Assembly (NCBI GenBank): GCA_029959665.1
Contig: JASCOI010000020.1
Span: forward strand, 1-36,166
Direction of reading: 5' to 3'
DNA length: 36,166 nt
From: Microbacteriaceae bacterium PS02333
Lineage (GTDB): Bacteria > Actinomycetota > Actinomycetes > Actinomycetales > Microbacteriaceae
Below, piece by piece: positions 22,398-30,556 of this stretch. The position numbers and the translations under genes were made by a program. Within the stretch, counting starts at the first letter, position 1. Each line of letters opens with the position of its first letter. The notes under the pieces were generated by a model. The model was given only the letters and a program-made list of their open reading frames with translations, was not told where the DNA came from and did not search any database.

Positions 22398-23761
22398 CCC
22401 GCAAAATCGAAGTCCGCCCCGAGCTTGCGCAGCTTCGGGATGAAGTGCTCGTACCCGCGGCTGATGATGCCGACGTTCGTGATGTGCGACTCCCCCTCGG
22501 CGGTGAGTGCCGCGATGAGGTGGCTGAAGCCGCCACGGAGGTCCGGGACGCGCACGTTCGCGCCGTGCAGCTTCGTCGGGCCGGTGATCACCGCGGCCTG
22601 CTCGAACGGACGACGGGCGACCCGGCGGTCGTGCCCGGGGAGCCCCTCCTTGTGCACGACGATGTCGGCACCCATCTCGTTGAGGGCCTCGGTGAAGCCG
22701 AAGCGGTTCTCGTAGACGGTCTCGTGCACGATGCTCTGGCCGTCGGCCTGGGTCAGCGCGACGACGAGCGGCTGCTGCCAGTCCGTCATGAAGCCGGGGT
22801 GCACGTCGGTCTCGATGACCACGGGCTTGAGGACCTCGAGCTCCCGGTAGAACCGGATGCCGTCCTCCTGGATGTCGAACCCGCCGCCGACCTTGCGGAA
22901 GACGTTGAGGAACGTCATGAGCTCCTGCTGCTTCGCGCCCTCGACGAAGATGTCGCCGTTGGTCGCGAGCGCGGCGGAGGCCCAGCTCGCTGCCTCGTTG
23001 CGGTCGTTGATCGCGCGGTGGGTGTACCCACGGAGCGACTCGACGCCCTCGATGAAGATCGTGCGGCTCGGCTCGACCGTGATGATCGCGCCCATCTTCT
23101 GCAGGATCGCGATGAGGTCCATGATCTCGGGCTCGATCGCGGCGTTCCGGAGCTCGGTCGTGCCGTCGGCGAGCACCGACGACAGCAGGACCTGCTCGGT
23201 CGCACCGACGCTCGGGTACGGCAGCTCGATGTTCGCACCCTTGAGGCCGTTCGGCGCCGTGATGTGGATGCCGGAGACCTGCTTGTCGACGACGGCCCCC
23301 ATGGCCCGCAGCGCGTCGAGGTGGAAGTCGATCGGGCGATCGCCGATGCGGCAGCCACCGAGGTCGGGGATGAACGCCTCGCCGAGCTTGTGCAGCAGCG
23401 GGCCGCAGAACAGGATCGGGATGCGGCTCGAGCCGGCGTGCGCGTCGATCTCGGCGAAGTGTGCCGACTCGACGTTCGACGGGTCGAGGATGAGCTCGCC
23501 TCGTGCAGGATCCGTGATGCGCACACCGTGCACCTCGAGCAGCGCGCGGACGACCTTGACGTCGGAGATGTCCGGCACGTCCTTGAGGATCGACGGGGTG
23601 TCGCCGAGCAGGGAGGCCACCATGGCCTTCGTCGCGAGGTTCTTCGCGCCGCGGACCTCGATGCGTCCGACCAGCGGCTTGCCGCCGCGGATGACGATCT
23701 CGTCCGACTTCAACCCGACGCGTGCCCCAGCTGCTGCTGCGTCCTGTACGAGAGAGTTCAC
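22394..23761 (-). CDS. murA: UDP-N-acetylglucosamine 1-carboxyvinyltransferase MurA
   Basis: MurA adds enolpyruvate to UDP-GlcNAc, the first committed step of peptidoglycan synthesis and the target of fosfomycin. The 455-residue protein has the conserved GAKN (38-41, K40 and N41) and the active-site loop GGCRIGDRPID with the cysteine present at C137. A Cys here, rather than the Asp of mycobacterial MurA, predicts fosfomycin can react with it. The GTG at 23761 overlaps the leuD stop (TAGTG). It is slightly longer at the N terminus than usual (NSLVQDAAAAGARVG), so a start near VGLKSDEIV is possible. Confidence 0.95.
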   Translation of the reverse strand: MNSLVQDAAAAGARVGLKSDEIVIRGGKPLVGRIEVRGAKNLATKAMVASLLGDTPSILKDVPDISDVKVVRALLEVHGVRITDPARGELILDPSNVESAHFAEIDAHAGSSRIPILFCGPLLHKLGEAFIPDLGGCRIGDRPIDFHLDALRAMGAVVDKQVSGIHITAPNGLKGANIELPYPSVGATEQVLLSSVLADGTTELRNAAIEPEIMDLIAILQKMGAIITVEPSRTIFIEGVESLRGYTHRAINDRNEAASWASAALATNGDIFVEGAKQQELMTFLNVFRKVGGGFDIQEDGIRFYRELEVLKPVVIETDVHPGFMTDWQQPLVVALTQADGQSIVHETVYENRFGFTEALNEMGADIVVHKEGLPGHDRRVARRPFEQAAVITGPTKLHGANVRVPDLRGGFSHLIAALTAEGESHITNVGIISRGYEHFIPKLRKLGADFDFAG

Positions 23762-24357
23762 TACTTCACCGGCAATGTTTTCGGCCGCCAGTTTCCACGG
23801 CGGGATTCGAACTCCGTGATCGAGGTCTCGTCACGGAGGGTGAGCCCGATGTCGTCGAGCCCTTCCATCAACCGCCAACGAGTGTAAGCGTCGATCTCGA
23901 ATGCCACGTCCACATCGCCCAGCGACACGCGCTGCGCCGCCAGGTCCACCGTCGCCTCGATGCCCGGGTTCGCCTCGATGGCGGCCCACAGGCGCTCGAC
24001 TTCCGGTTCGGTCACGATTGCGGTGACCAGGCCCTGCTTGCCCGCGTTGCCCTTGAAGATGTCCGCGAACCGGGGTGAGATGACGACCCGGAACCCGAAG
24101 TCGCGGAGCGCCCACACGGCGTGTTCACGCGACGATCCGGTGCCGAAGTCGGGGCCGGCGACGAGCACCTTCGCGCGGTCGAACGGCTCCTGGTTCAACA
24201 CGAAGGACGGGTCCTGGCGCCACCCGGAGAACAGTGCGTCCTCGAAGCCCGTCTTCGTGACGCGCTTCAGGTACACGGCGGGGATGATCTGGTCGGTGTC
24301 GACGTTCGACCGCTTCAGCGGTGCCGCGATCCCGGTGACGGTGCCGATCTTCTCCAT
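23761..24357 (-). CDS. leuD: 3-isopropylmalate dehydratase small subunit
   Basis: LeuD is the small (swivel) subunit that with LeuC isomerises 2-isopropylmalate to 3-isopropylmalate in leucine synthesis. The 198-residue protein begins [31 protein letters not shown], with the family motif NVDTDQIIP, and has [17 protein letters not shown]. The ATG at 24357 overlaps the leuC TGA by one base. An open frame runs upstream into leuC but is only overlap. The downstream murA start overlaps its stop, so leucine and cell-wall genes are translationally linked here. Confidence 0.97.
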   Translation of the reverse strand: MEKIGTVTGIAAPLKRSNVDTDQIIPAVYLKRVTKTGFEDALFSGWRQDPSFVLNQEPFDRAKVLVAGPDFGTGSSREHAVWALRDFGFRVVISPRFADIFKGNAGKQGLVTAIVTEPEVERLWAAIEANPGIEATVDLAAQRVSLGDVDVAFEIDAYTRWRLMEGLDDIGLTLRDETSITEFESRRGNWRPKTLPVK

Positions 24358-25793
24358 CAGACTGCCCCTTCCAGAGCGGTTCCTGCTTCGGTTTCCAGGT
24401 CCCACGGGCTCGACAGCGTCCCGCGCACGGCGGTGGCGGCCGCGACGAGCGGCGACACGAGGTGCGTGCGCCCACCCTTGCCCTGGCGTCCCTCGAAGTT
24501 GCGGTTCGAGGTCGACGCGCACCGCTCCCCCGGCGCGAGCTGGTCGGGGTTCATGCCGAGGCACATCGAGCAGCCGGCGAAGCGCCACTCGGCCCCGAAG
24601 TCGGTGAAGACCTTGTCGAGCCCCTCGGCCTCGGCCTCGAGCCGGACCCGTGCGGAGCCGGGCACGACCATGACGCGGACACCCTCGGCCTTGGTGCGCC
24701 CCTTGATGACGGACGCGAACGCGCGGAGGTCCTCGATGCGCGAGTTCGTGCAGGAGCCCATGAAGACCGCGTCGACGGCGATGTCCTTCATCGGCGTACC
24801 AGCGGTGATGTCCATGTACTCCAGCGCGCGCTGCGCCGCTGCCCGGTCGTTGGGGTCGGTGTAGTCCGCCGGATCGGGCACGGACTCGGAGAGCGAGACG
24901 CCCTGGCCCGGGTTCGTCCCCCAGGTGACGAAGGGCTCGAGCGCGTCGGCGTCGATGAACACCTCGGCGTCGAACACGGCGTCGTCGTCGGTGTTCAGCG
25001 TGTCCCAGTACGCGACGGCCTCGTCCCAGTCGGAGCCGGTCGGGGCGTGGTCGCGGCCCTGGACGTAGTCGTAGGTGATTTGGTCGGGGCCGACCATACC
25101 GGCGCGGGCGCCCGCCTCGATCGACATGTTGCAGATCGTCATGCGCCCCTCCATCGAGAGCGCTCGGATCGCCGAACCGCGGTATTCGAGCACGTAGCCC
25201 TGTCCGCCGCCGGTGCCGATCTTCGCGATGACCGCGAGGATGATGTCCTTCGCCGTCACGCCGGGGCGCAGGGTGCCCTCGACGGTGATCGCCATCGTCT
25301 TGAACGGCTTGAGCGGCAGCGTCTGCGTGGCGAGCACGTGCTCGACCTCGCTCGTCCCGATGCCGAACGCCATCGCGCCGAACGCACCGTGCGTCGAGGT
25401 GTGCGAGTCGCCGCAGACCACGGTGATGCCCGGCATCGTCAGCCCGAGCTGCGGGCCCACGACGTGCACGATGCCCTGCTCCTTGTCGCCGAGCGAGTGC
25501 AGGCGGACGCCGAACTCCTCGCAGTTGCGGCGGAGCGTCTCGATCTGGGTGCGGCTCGTCGGGTCGGCGATGGGCCGGTCGATCGCGAGCGTCGGGGTGT
25601 TGTGGTCCTCGGTCGCGATCGTCAGGTCGAGGCGTCGCACCGGGCGGCCGGCCTGGCGGAGACCGTCGAACGCCTGGGGGCTCGTGACCTCGTGCACGAG
25701 GTGGAGGTCGATGTAGAGGAGGTCGGGGTTGCCGTCCTCGCCCTTGACCACGACGTGGTCGTCCCAGACCTTCTCGGCGAGTGTCCTACCCAT
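24357..25793 (-). CDS. leuC: 3-isopropylmalate dehydratase large subunit
   Basis: LeuC is the aconitase-like catalytic subunit carrying a [4Fe-4S] cluster. The 478-residue protein has the family landmarks: [15 protein letters not shown], and the cluster cysteines in [11 protein letters not shown] and [10 protein letters not shown]. The ATG at 25793 has GGAAGGG (25802-25808) eight bases upstream. It heads the leuC-leuD-murA-plsC-gpsA-ddl run, and its 5' leader contains two small hairpins and, further upstream, an operator-like palindrome. Confidence 0.97.
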   Translation of the reverse strand: MGRTLAEKVWDDHVVVKGEDGNPDLLYIDLHLVHEVTSPQAFDGLRQAGRPVRRLDLTIATEDHNTPTLAIDRPIADPTSRTQIETLRRNCEEFGVRLHSLGDKEQGIVHVVGPQLGLTMPGITVVCGDSHTSTHGAFGAMAFGIGTSEVEHVLATQTLPLKPFKTMAITVEGTLRPGVTAKDIILAVIAKIGTGGGQGYVLEYRGSAIRALSMEGRMTICNMSIEAGARAGMVGPDQITYDYVQGRDHAPTGSDWDEAVAYWDTLNTDDDAVFDAEVFIDADALEPFVTWGTNPGQGVSLSESVPDPADYTDPNDRAAAQRALEYMDITAGTPMKDIAVDAVFMGSCTNSRIEDLRAFASVIKGRTKAEGVRVMVVPGSARVRLEAEAEGLDKVFTDFGAEWRFAGCSMCLGMNPDQLAPGERCASTSNRNFEGRQGKGGRTHLVSPLVAAATAVRGTLSSPWDLETEAGTALEGAV

Positions 25794-25801
25794 GACCTCG
25801 A

Positions 25802-25870
25802 CCCTTCCGTTCGCATCGGTTCGATGCCGCTGACGCGGCGCGATCCGGCGAGTCTAGCACTGGTATACCA
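25802..25870 (-). promoter_or_regulatory. leuC promoter, structured leader and TGGTATACCA operator
   Basis: On the minus strand TAGACT (25851-25856) is a likely -10 box. The perfect palindrome TGGTATACCA (25861-25870) covers the -10/-35 spacer and would block RNA polymerase if bound; its form agrees with FadR-type GntR sites (TNGT-ACNA). The transcribed leader holds two perfect small hairpins, GCATCG-GTT-CGATGC (25813-25827) and CCGC-TGAC-GCGG (25827-25838), before the GGAAGGG site. No leucine-rich leader peptide is seen. The regulator is unknown. Confidence 0.5.
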
Positions 25871-25975
25871 ACGCGTTCGACGCCGGTGCGGCCCGCATCG
25901 CGGCCGTTTTCCGGCCGGACTGGAGGCTCGACTCGCGTTCTCCGACACCTGTCGCGGTGGGAGAATGGCCGGGAC

Positions 25976-27043
25976 ATGACGACTCCGACGCACTCCGCCC
26001 GCACGGTCAACCTCGAGGGCGCGACGCGCGCCGCGATCGCGGGCGCGGCTCCGCTCGCACTGCTCATCGCGCTCGGGATGCCGGGCTACGCGGCCTTCGC
26101 GATGTTCGCCGGGTTCACCGCGATCTTCGGCGCCACGGAGCCCTACCGGCAGCGTGCCGTGACCACCGGTGTCGCCGGCGGCCTGCAGGCCCTGTGCATG
26201 TTCGCAGGGATCGCGGTCTCGATCGCCGGAGCGCCGCTCTGGCTGCAGGCCGTCGGGCTGGTCGTCGTGCTCGTCGTCGCGGTGTGCACCCTGAGCACGC
26301 TCCGGTCGATCCCGGCGCAGCCGATCTTCCCGACGTTCGCGTTCCTGGTGTCCTCGCTCGTGCCGCTCAAGCCGTCGGACCTGCCCCTCGTCGCGACGAT
26401 CATCGTGTGTTCCGTCGCGTGGGCCTGGCTCGTCGCGATGTCCGGGTTCGTCATCCGCCGCGTGTGGCACCCGCGCGCGCCGCACCGCTTCCGACCGCTC
26501 GCTCCGATGAAGGAGCGCGGATTCGGGATCCTCCGCACACCCGCACTGTGGGAAACCGTCGCGCTCAACGTCGTCGGTGCCCTGGTTGCCGGTGCGATCG
26601 CGGAGACCATCCCGGGGCTCGGGCACCCGTACTGGGCGGTCATCGCCGTCGTCTCGACGCTCCCGGCCATCCGCCAGCGGCACACCGTCCTCCGGGCGTT
26701 CCAGCGCTTCATCGGCACGATCGGCGGCACCGTGATCGCGGTCGGGATCCTGCTCCTCGAACCCGGAGCGTGGTGGATCGTGCTCATCGCCGTCGTCGGA
26801 CAGTTCTTCGCGGAGATCTTCGTCGCGCGGAACTACGCCGTGTGCCTGCTGTTCCTCACGCCGCTCGCGCTGGCGGTGTCCTGGCTCAGCCTGCCCGAGG
26901 CACCAGAGCTCCTCGCCCTGGACCGCGTCGCGCAGACGACGCTCGGAGCACTGGTGAGCGTCGCGCTGCTGTTCGTCGGACGCACGATCGAACGGCGCCG
27001 CGGTCGAGCCCTCGGCGCCACGACCTCGATCCGCACCGTCTGA
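25976..27043 (+). CDS. FUSC-like integral membrane protein
   Basis: The 355-residue protein resembles the FUSC (fusaric acid resistance-like) or aromatic acid exporter group: two similar blocks of hydrophobic helices. The first block runs from about residue 15 to 165 with segments such as AAPLALLIALGMPGYAAFAMF and VVVLVVAVCTL; a basic loop (RRVWHPRAPHRFRP) separates it from a second block (about 195-335). The segment HPYWAVIAVVSTLPAIRQRHTVLRAFQRFIGT-type, with the R-H-T and RxxGTxxG pattern, is the family hallmark. No substrate can be assigned. ATG 25976 is 9 bases after GAGAAT (25961-25966), so the mRNA may be leaderless. The longer upstream frame lacks a good start. A GNAT gene follows 55 bases later. 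Confidence 0.82.
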   Translation: MTTPTHSARTVNLEGATRAAIAGAAPLALLIALGMPGYAAFAMFAGFTAIFGATEPYRQRAVTTGVAGGLQALCMFAGIAVSIAGAPLWLQAVGLVVVLVVAVCTLSTLRSIPAQPIFPTFAFLVSSLVPLKPSDLPLVATIIVCSVAWAWLVAMSGFVIRRVWHPRAPHRFRPLAPMKERGFGILRTPALWETVALNVVGALVAGAIAETIPGLGHPYWAVIAVVSTLPAIRQRHTVLRAFQRFIGTIGGTVIAVGILLLEPGAWWIVLIAVVGQFFAEIFVARNYAVCLLFLTPLALAVSWLSLPEAPELLALDRVAQTTLGALVSVALLFVGRTIERRRGRALGATTSIRTV

Positions 27044-27098
27044 CCGGGGCGCCCACGTCCGGTTCGCGACTGTCGGCCGTGCCCGGCAGGATCGACAC

Positions 27099-27509
27099 AT
27101 GGACGACTACCGACTCGTCGCCGGGCCGCCGCCGCTCGACGACTACCTCCGCCTCCGTCGCGACTCCGGCCTGACCCCGGTCCGTCCCGACCAGGGCGCC
27201 GGCGCGATCAGCGGGAGCTGGTCCGCCTGTCACGCGGTCGACGCGGCGGGAACGCCCGTCGCGATGGGCCGCGTGCTGGGCGACGGTGGCTGGTACTTCC
27301 ACATCGCGGACGTCGCCACCGATCCCGGACACCAGCGGCGCGGCCTCGGTCGTCGCGTGCTCGAGTGGCTGCTCGCGGACATCCGGTCGCGGGCACCGGA
27401 GGGCGCCTACGTCTCGCTCATCGGGGACCCGCCCGGACAGCGGCTGTACCGCTCGCTCGGACTCGACGACGTCGCGCCGAGCCTCGGGATGGCCGCCGTC
27501 CTGCGCTAG
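27099..27509 (+). CDS. GNAT family N-acetyltransferase
   Basis: The 136-residue protein is a compact Gcn5-related acetyltransferase. Motif A for acetyl-CoA binding is VATDPGHQRRGLGRRVLEWLL, and the C-terminal GQRLYRSLGLDD is the usual motif B-like end. The N terminus DDYRLVAGPPPLDDYLRLRRDSGLTP suggests the common bacterial small-molecule acetyltransferase subgroup. The substrate is unknown. It is the last gene in a plus-strand pair with the FUSC-like gene and ends 12 bases from the convergent phosphatase gene, with no clear terminator between. Confidence 0.9.
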   Translation: MDDYRLVAGPPPLDDYLRLRRDSGLTPVRPDQGAGAISGSWSACHAVDAAGTPVAMGRVLGDGGWYFHIADVATDPGHQRRGLGRRVLEWLLADIRSRAPEGAYVSLIGDPPGQRLYRSLGLDDVAPSLGMAAVLR

Positions 27510-27521
27510 TCGGGATGGACG

Positions 27522-28124
27522 TCAGTCCGGCTGGACGTTCCAGGAGTCGATGACCGGACGCCCGTGCTCGTACCCCAGCGTGCTGACGGACGCGGTCCCG
27601 AGCTTCAGCACGGCACCGTCCTGCGGCGCGAGCCGGATCCATGCGGCGCCGATGGCCCGGAGCACGTGCCCGTGGGCGATGAAGACGGCGTCCTGCCCCT
27701 CGGCGAGCACCGGGCGGGCGCGGTCGAGCACCCGTTCGGCCCGGACACGGACCTCGGCGGCGTTCTCACCCGGCGTGTCCCCCGCGGGCACCCCGTCGGT
27801 CCAGAGGTCCCACGGGCCGTGCCGGAGCACCTTGATCTGCGGCGTCGTCAGGCCCTCGTACGCGCCGTAGTCCCACTCGTACAGGTCCTCGTCGACCTCG
27901 GGGTCCACGCCGATGAGCGCGGCGGTGTCCCGGGCACGCTGCAGCGGGCTCGACAGCGCGAGCGCGAAGTCGCGGTCCGCGAGGTACCGGCCGGCACGCT
28001 TCGCCTGCTCGACCCCGTTCTCGGTGAGCGGGATGTCGGTGCGGCCGGTGTGCTGCCCGCTCTTCGACCACTCCGTCTCTCCGTGACGGACGAGGACGAG
28101 TTCGCCGGGGCGTTCCGAGGTCAT
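27522..28124 (-). CDS. Histidine phosphatase family protein
   Basis: The 200-residue protein has the phosphoglycerate mutase/acid phosphatase fold: catalytic LVRHGETEWS with the phosphorylated histidine near residue 15, TDIPLTENG, SSPLQRARDTA, YEWDYGAYEGLT and the second histidine in FIAHGHVLRAIG. It is more like broad phosphatases than glycolytic GpmA, which has a longer sequence. The substrate is unknown. The ATG at 28124 overlaps the crcB stop (ATGA), so it is coupled to the fluoride-channel pair. An association with fluoride tolerance is possible, because phosphatases are a main target of fluoride, but this is inference. Confidence 0.92.
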   Translation of the reverse strand: MTSERPGELVLVRHGETEWSKSGQHTGRTDIPLTENGVEQAKRAGRYLADRDFALALSSPLQRARDTAALIGVDPEVDEDLYEWDYGAYEGLTTPQIKVLRHGPWDLWTDGVPAGDTPGENAAEVRVRAERVLDRARPVLAEGQDAVFIAHGHVLRAIGAAWIRLAPQDGAVLKLGTASVSTLGYEHGRPVIDSWNVQPD

Positions 28125-28495
28125 GTGTTCCTTCCGAGCAAGAGGCCGAGCGCGGCTGCGCCGACCGAGACGACGAGCATGCCGAGGCCGTTCAGGACGG
28201 CGAGCCGGGTCTTGCCGGATCGGAGGAGCTGCACGGTCTCGACACTCGCCGTCGAGAACGTCGTGTACCCACCCATCATGCCCGTGCCGAGGATGGCGAC
28301 CGCCGGGAGCGGGAGCGTCCCGGCCTGCCCGAGGCCCGTCAGGAGCCCGAGGACCAGCGACCCGGAGACGTTGATGACGACGGTGCCGAGCGGGAAGCCG
28401 CTGACCCTGGCCTTCACGAGCCCGTCGAGCAGGAACCGGAGCGCTGCCCCGACTCCCCCGCCGACGGCGACGAGCAGGAGTTCGAGCGCGCTCAC
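28121..28495 (-). CDS. crcB: Fluoride channel CrcB/Fluc, second subunit
   Basis: Fluc channels are small membrane proteins that dimerise in antiparallel fashion and let fluoride leave the cell. The 124-residue protein has four hydrophobic segments and the family motifs GGGVGAALRF, INVSGSLVLG and GGYTTFSTASVE. GTG 28495 was chosen since it overlaps the stop of the upstream crcB (GTGA) and gives the family N terminus. Two different subunit genes side by side suggest an obligate heterodimer, as known in many Gram-positive bacteria. No fluoride riboswitch was recognised upstream. Confidence 0.94.
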   Translation of the reverse strand: MSALELLLVAVGGGVGAALRFLLDGLVKARVSGFPLGTVVINVSGSLVLGLLTGLGQAGTLPLPAVAILGTGMMGGYTTFSTASVETVQLLRSGKTRLAVLNGLGMLVVSVGAAALGLLLGRNT

Positions 28496-28971
28496 CGGGT
28501 GGCCGCCGTTCGTGGCCGCAGCAGCGTCGACACCCAGAGCCCCGCGACGACGGCGAGGAGGCCGAGCACGACCGTGAGCAGCGCGTACCCGCTGCCGGCC
28601 GTCCACCGTCCGTCCCCGAGCAGCTGCGCGGTGTCGTCCGCGAGCGTGCTGTACGTCGTGAACCCGCCGAGGACCCCCGTGCCGACGAAGAGCCGCAGGC
28701 GCCGACGCCGACCGACGTCCGGCCCGCGGTGTGCCAACGCCTCGAGCAGCAGCCCGAGGCAGAACGCCCCGACCACGTTGATCGCGAGGATCGTCCAACT
28801 GATCCCGTCCACGGCGGGGACGAGGTCCGCCAGCACGGCACGGATCGCGGTCCCGATCGCTCCGCCGAGCGCCACGACGCCGAGGTACCCCCAGCGGAGG
28901 TGCGGCGGCCGCTCGGGGCGGGCGGCGGGCTGGTCGGCTGCGACGTCGGGGTCGATCGGGACGCTGCTCAC
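28492..28971 (-). CDS. crcB: Fluoride channel CrcB/Fluc, first subunit
   Basis: This is the partner of the downstream Fluc subunit. The 159-residue protein begins with about 30 hydrophilic residues (PIDPDVAADQPAARPERPP), longer than the usual CrcB N terminus, followed by the four membrane segments with GGAIGTAIRA, INVVGAFCLGLL and GGFTTYSTLADD. GTG 28971 was chosen (starting SSVPIDPD); an in-frame GTG at 28989 would add six residues, and neither start has a clear ribosome binding site. It leads the crcB-crcB-phosphatase operon and is divergent from the repeat-peptide operon. Confidence 0.91.
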   Translation of the reverse strand: MSSVPIDPDVAADQPAARPERPPHLRWGYLGVVALGGAIGTAIRAVLADLVPAVDGISWTILAINVVGAFCLGLLLEALAHRGPDVGRRRRLRLFVGTGVLGGFTTYSTLADDTAQLLGDGRWTAGSGYALLTVVLGLLAVVAGLWVSTLLRPRTAATR

Positions 28972-28980
28972 GCGACAATC

Positions 28981-29011
28981 TTGGACCACCGTCAGCCGGA
29001 CGTCCTACGCT
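28981..29011 (+). promoter_or_regulatory. Possible promoter of the repeat-peptide operon
   Basis: TTGGAC (28981-28986) and TACGCT (29006-29011) are the same two boxes as at lipB, but 19 bases apart instead of 17. Transcription would start near 29018, leaving a leader of about 37 bases with a GGAGAGG ribosome binding site (29041-29047) seven bases before the peptide ATG. Confidence 0.45.
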
Positions 29012-29054
29012 CGGGCACACACGGCACCCGGCCGCATGACGGAGAGGGACGCAC

Positions 29055-29312
29055 ATGAGCATCAACGACGACGACATCACCACGGATCCCCAGAGCGCGG
29101 GCGAAGGCCCCGCTGACGGCGGCGCCAACCCGAACGGACACGACGGCGGCGCCGACGGCTCCGCGGACGCCGGCGAAGGCCCGGCCGACGGCGGCGCCAA
29201 CCCGAACGGACACGACGGCGGCGCGGACGGCTCCGCGGACGCCGGCGAAGGCCCGGCCGACGGCGGCGCCAACCCGAACGGACACGACGGCGGCGCGGAC
29301 GGCTCCGCGTGA
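29055..29312 (+). CDS. 85-residue repeat peptide, putative modified-peptide precursor
   Basis: I know no characterised function. A 14-residue N-terminal segment (MSINDDDITTDPQS) is followed by three 24-residue repeats, each opening AGEGPADGGANPNGHDGG and closing ADGSAD; the last lacks the final Asp. The peptide is extremely acidic and rich in Gly, Asp and Ala; each repeat has one His, two Asn and one Pro, and there are no Cys or membrane segments. A GGAGAGG site sits before the ATG. Its TGA overlaps the start of the JmjC oxygenase gene (GTGA), so the two proteins are coupled. The leader-plus-repeats layout next to an oxygenase resembles multi-core peptide precursors; a metal-binding or structural protein is also possible. 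Confidence 0.85.
   Translation: MSINDDDITTDPQSAGEGPADGGANPNGHDGGADGSADAGEGPADGGANPNGHDGGADGSADAGEGPADGGANPNGHDGGADGSA
29097..29309 (+). repeat. 72-bp tandem repeat within the repeat-peptide gene
   Basis: Three in-frame copies (29097-29168, 29169-29240, 29241-29309, the last three bases short). The second and third copies are identical over their shared length; the first differs from the second at four third-codon positions, all silent. The pattern suggests duplication plus selection to keep the peptide sequence. Confidence 0.9.
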
Positions 29313-30556
29313 GCCGAGGACCGGAGACGACGGAGACGGCGGCCGCCCTCGAGCGGTGCATCGCCGTCCCCGTCGCTCGGTTCGCCGAGGAGTACTGGGG
29401 CACCCGCGCGCTCGTGAGCAGCGCCGCTGACCTCGGCTCGACGTTCGATGACCTGTTCTCCACCGAGGCCGCCGACGAGCTGCTCTCGGTCCGAGGACTC
29501 CGGACGCCGTTCATCCGGATGGCGAAGGACGGCACCGTGCTCCCGCCGAGCGCCTTCACCGCACCCGGTGGCTACGGCGCCGAGGTCGGCGACCAGGTCA
29601 GCTCCGAGAAGGTCCTCGCCGAGTTTGCGGCCGGCTCGACCATCGTCCTGCAGGGCCTGCACCGCACGTGGCCGCCGATCCAGGAGTTCACACGACGCCT
29701 CGTCGCGGAGCTCGGGCACCCCGCGCAGGTCAACGCCTACATCACGCCGGCATCGTCGCGCGGCTTCGACCCGCACTACGACGTGCACGACGTGTTCGTC
29801 CTGCAGATCGCCGGGGCGAAGCGCTGGGTGATCCACGAGCCCGTGCACGAGCTCCCGTTCGCCGACGAACCGTGGAGCGACCGACGCGACGAGGTCGCCG
29901 CCCGGGCAGCTGGGACACCCGCGATCGACACCGTGCTCCGTCCGGGTGACGCGCTCTACCTCCCTCGCGGTTGGCTGCACTCGGCGACCGCACTCGGCGG
30001 CACGACCATCCACCTGACGATCGGCATCCCCGCCGTCACCCGGGCCGACCTCGCGCGGGACCTCATCACCCGTGCGCTCCGATCGGACCGACTCCGCGCT
30101 TCGCTGCCCCTCGGTGTCGACCTCGGCGACCCGGACCAGATCGCGGCGGACGTCCGCGCCGCTGCCGAGGACCTCATCGGGTTCCTCGAGTCGGCGTCGG
30201 TCGGCTCGGCCGTCGACGAGGTCGCACATGCGGTGGGTTCTCGGTTCCGACGCTCCACCCGGCCGGAGCCGGTCCGCCCGCTGCAGACGGTCGACCTCCT
30301 GAGCTCGCTCTCGAGCACCGATCGGGTCCGGTGGCGCGAGGGACTGCGCGCCGAGATCCGCGACGAGGTCGAGCGCGTGGCAGTCGTCCTGCCGACGACG
30401 ACGATCCGCCTGCCGGCATCGTGCGGTCCTGCCGTGCGCGCGCTGCACGCCGGAGGGACGCACGCCGTCGGGTCCTTGCCGGGCCTCGACGAGGACGACG
30501 CCGTCGTGGTGGTCCGTCGGCTCCTCCGGGAAGGCGTGCTGGTACCGGCGTCGTGA
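29309..30556 (+). CDS. JmjC/cupin-like 2-oxoglutarate oxygenase (ribosomal-oxygenase type)
   Basis: The 415-residue protein resembles the JmjC-type Fe(II)/2-oxoglutarate oxygenases of the ROX group (YcfD/RoxA, NO66, MINA53), which hydroxylate Arg or His residues in proteins. The iron ligands are visible: HYD (H156 and D158, in FDPHYDVHDVFVLQIAGAKRW) and the distal H224 in GDALYLPRGWLHSA. Segment 20-110 is the N-terminal lid, and residues about 250-415 form a dimerisation and winged-helix-like C terminus. The start is a GTG overlapping the repeat-peptide stop. The coupling suggests the peptide is a substrate; alternatively the target is a ribosomal protein. The next gene overlaps by GTGA. Confidence 0.9.
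   Translation: MSRGPETTETAAALERCIAVPVARFAEEYWGTRALVSSAADLGSTFDDLFSTEAADELLSVRGLRTPFIRMAKDGTVLPPSAFTAPGGYGAEVGDQVSSEKVLAEFAAGSTIVLQGLHRTWPPIQEFTRRLVAELGHPAQVNAYITPASSRGFDPHYDVHDVFVLQIAGAKRWVIHEPVHELPFADEPWSDRRDEVAARAAGTPAIDTVLRPGDALYLPRGWLHSATALGGTTIHLTIGIPAVTRADLARDLITRALRSDRLRASLPLGVDLGDPDQIAADVRAAAEDLIGFLESASVGSAVDEVAHAVGSRFRRSTRPEPVRPLQTVDLLSSLSSTDRVRWREGLRAEIRDEVERVAVVLPTTTIRLPASCGPAVRALHAGGTHAVGSLPGLDEDDAVVVVRRLLREGVLVPAS

Noticed and set aside
28972-29054. Fluoride riboswitch before the crcB pair
   Set aside because: I could not recognise the conserved core bases on the minus strand upstream of the first crcB.
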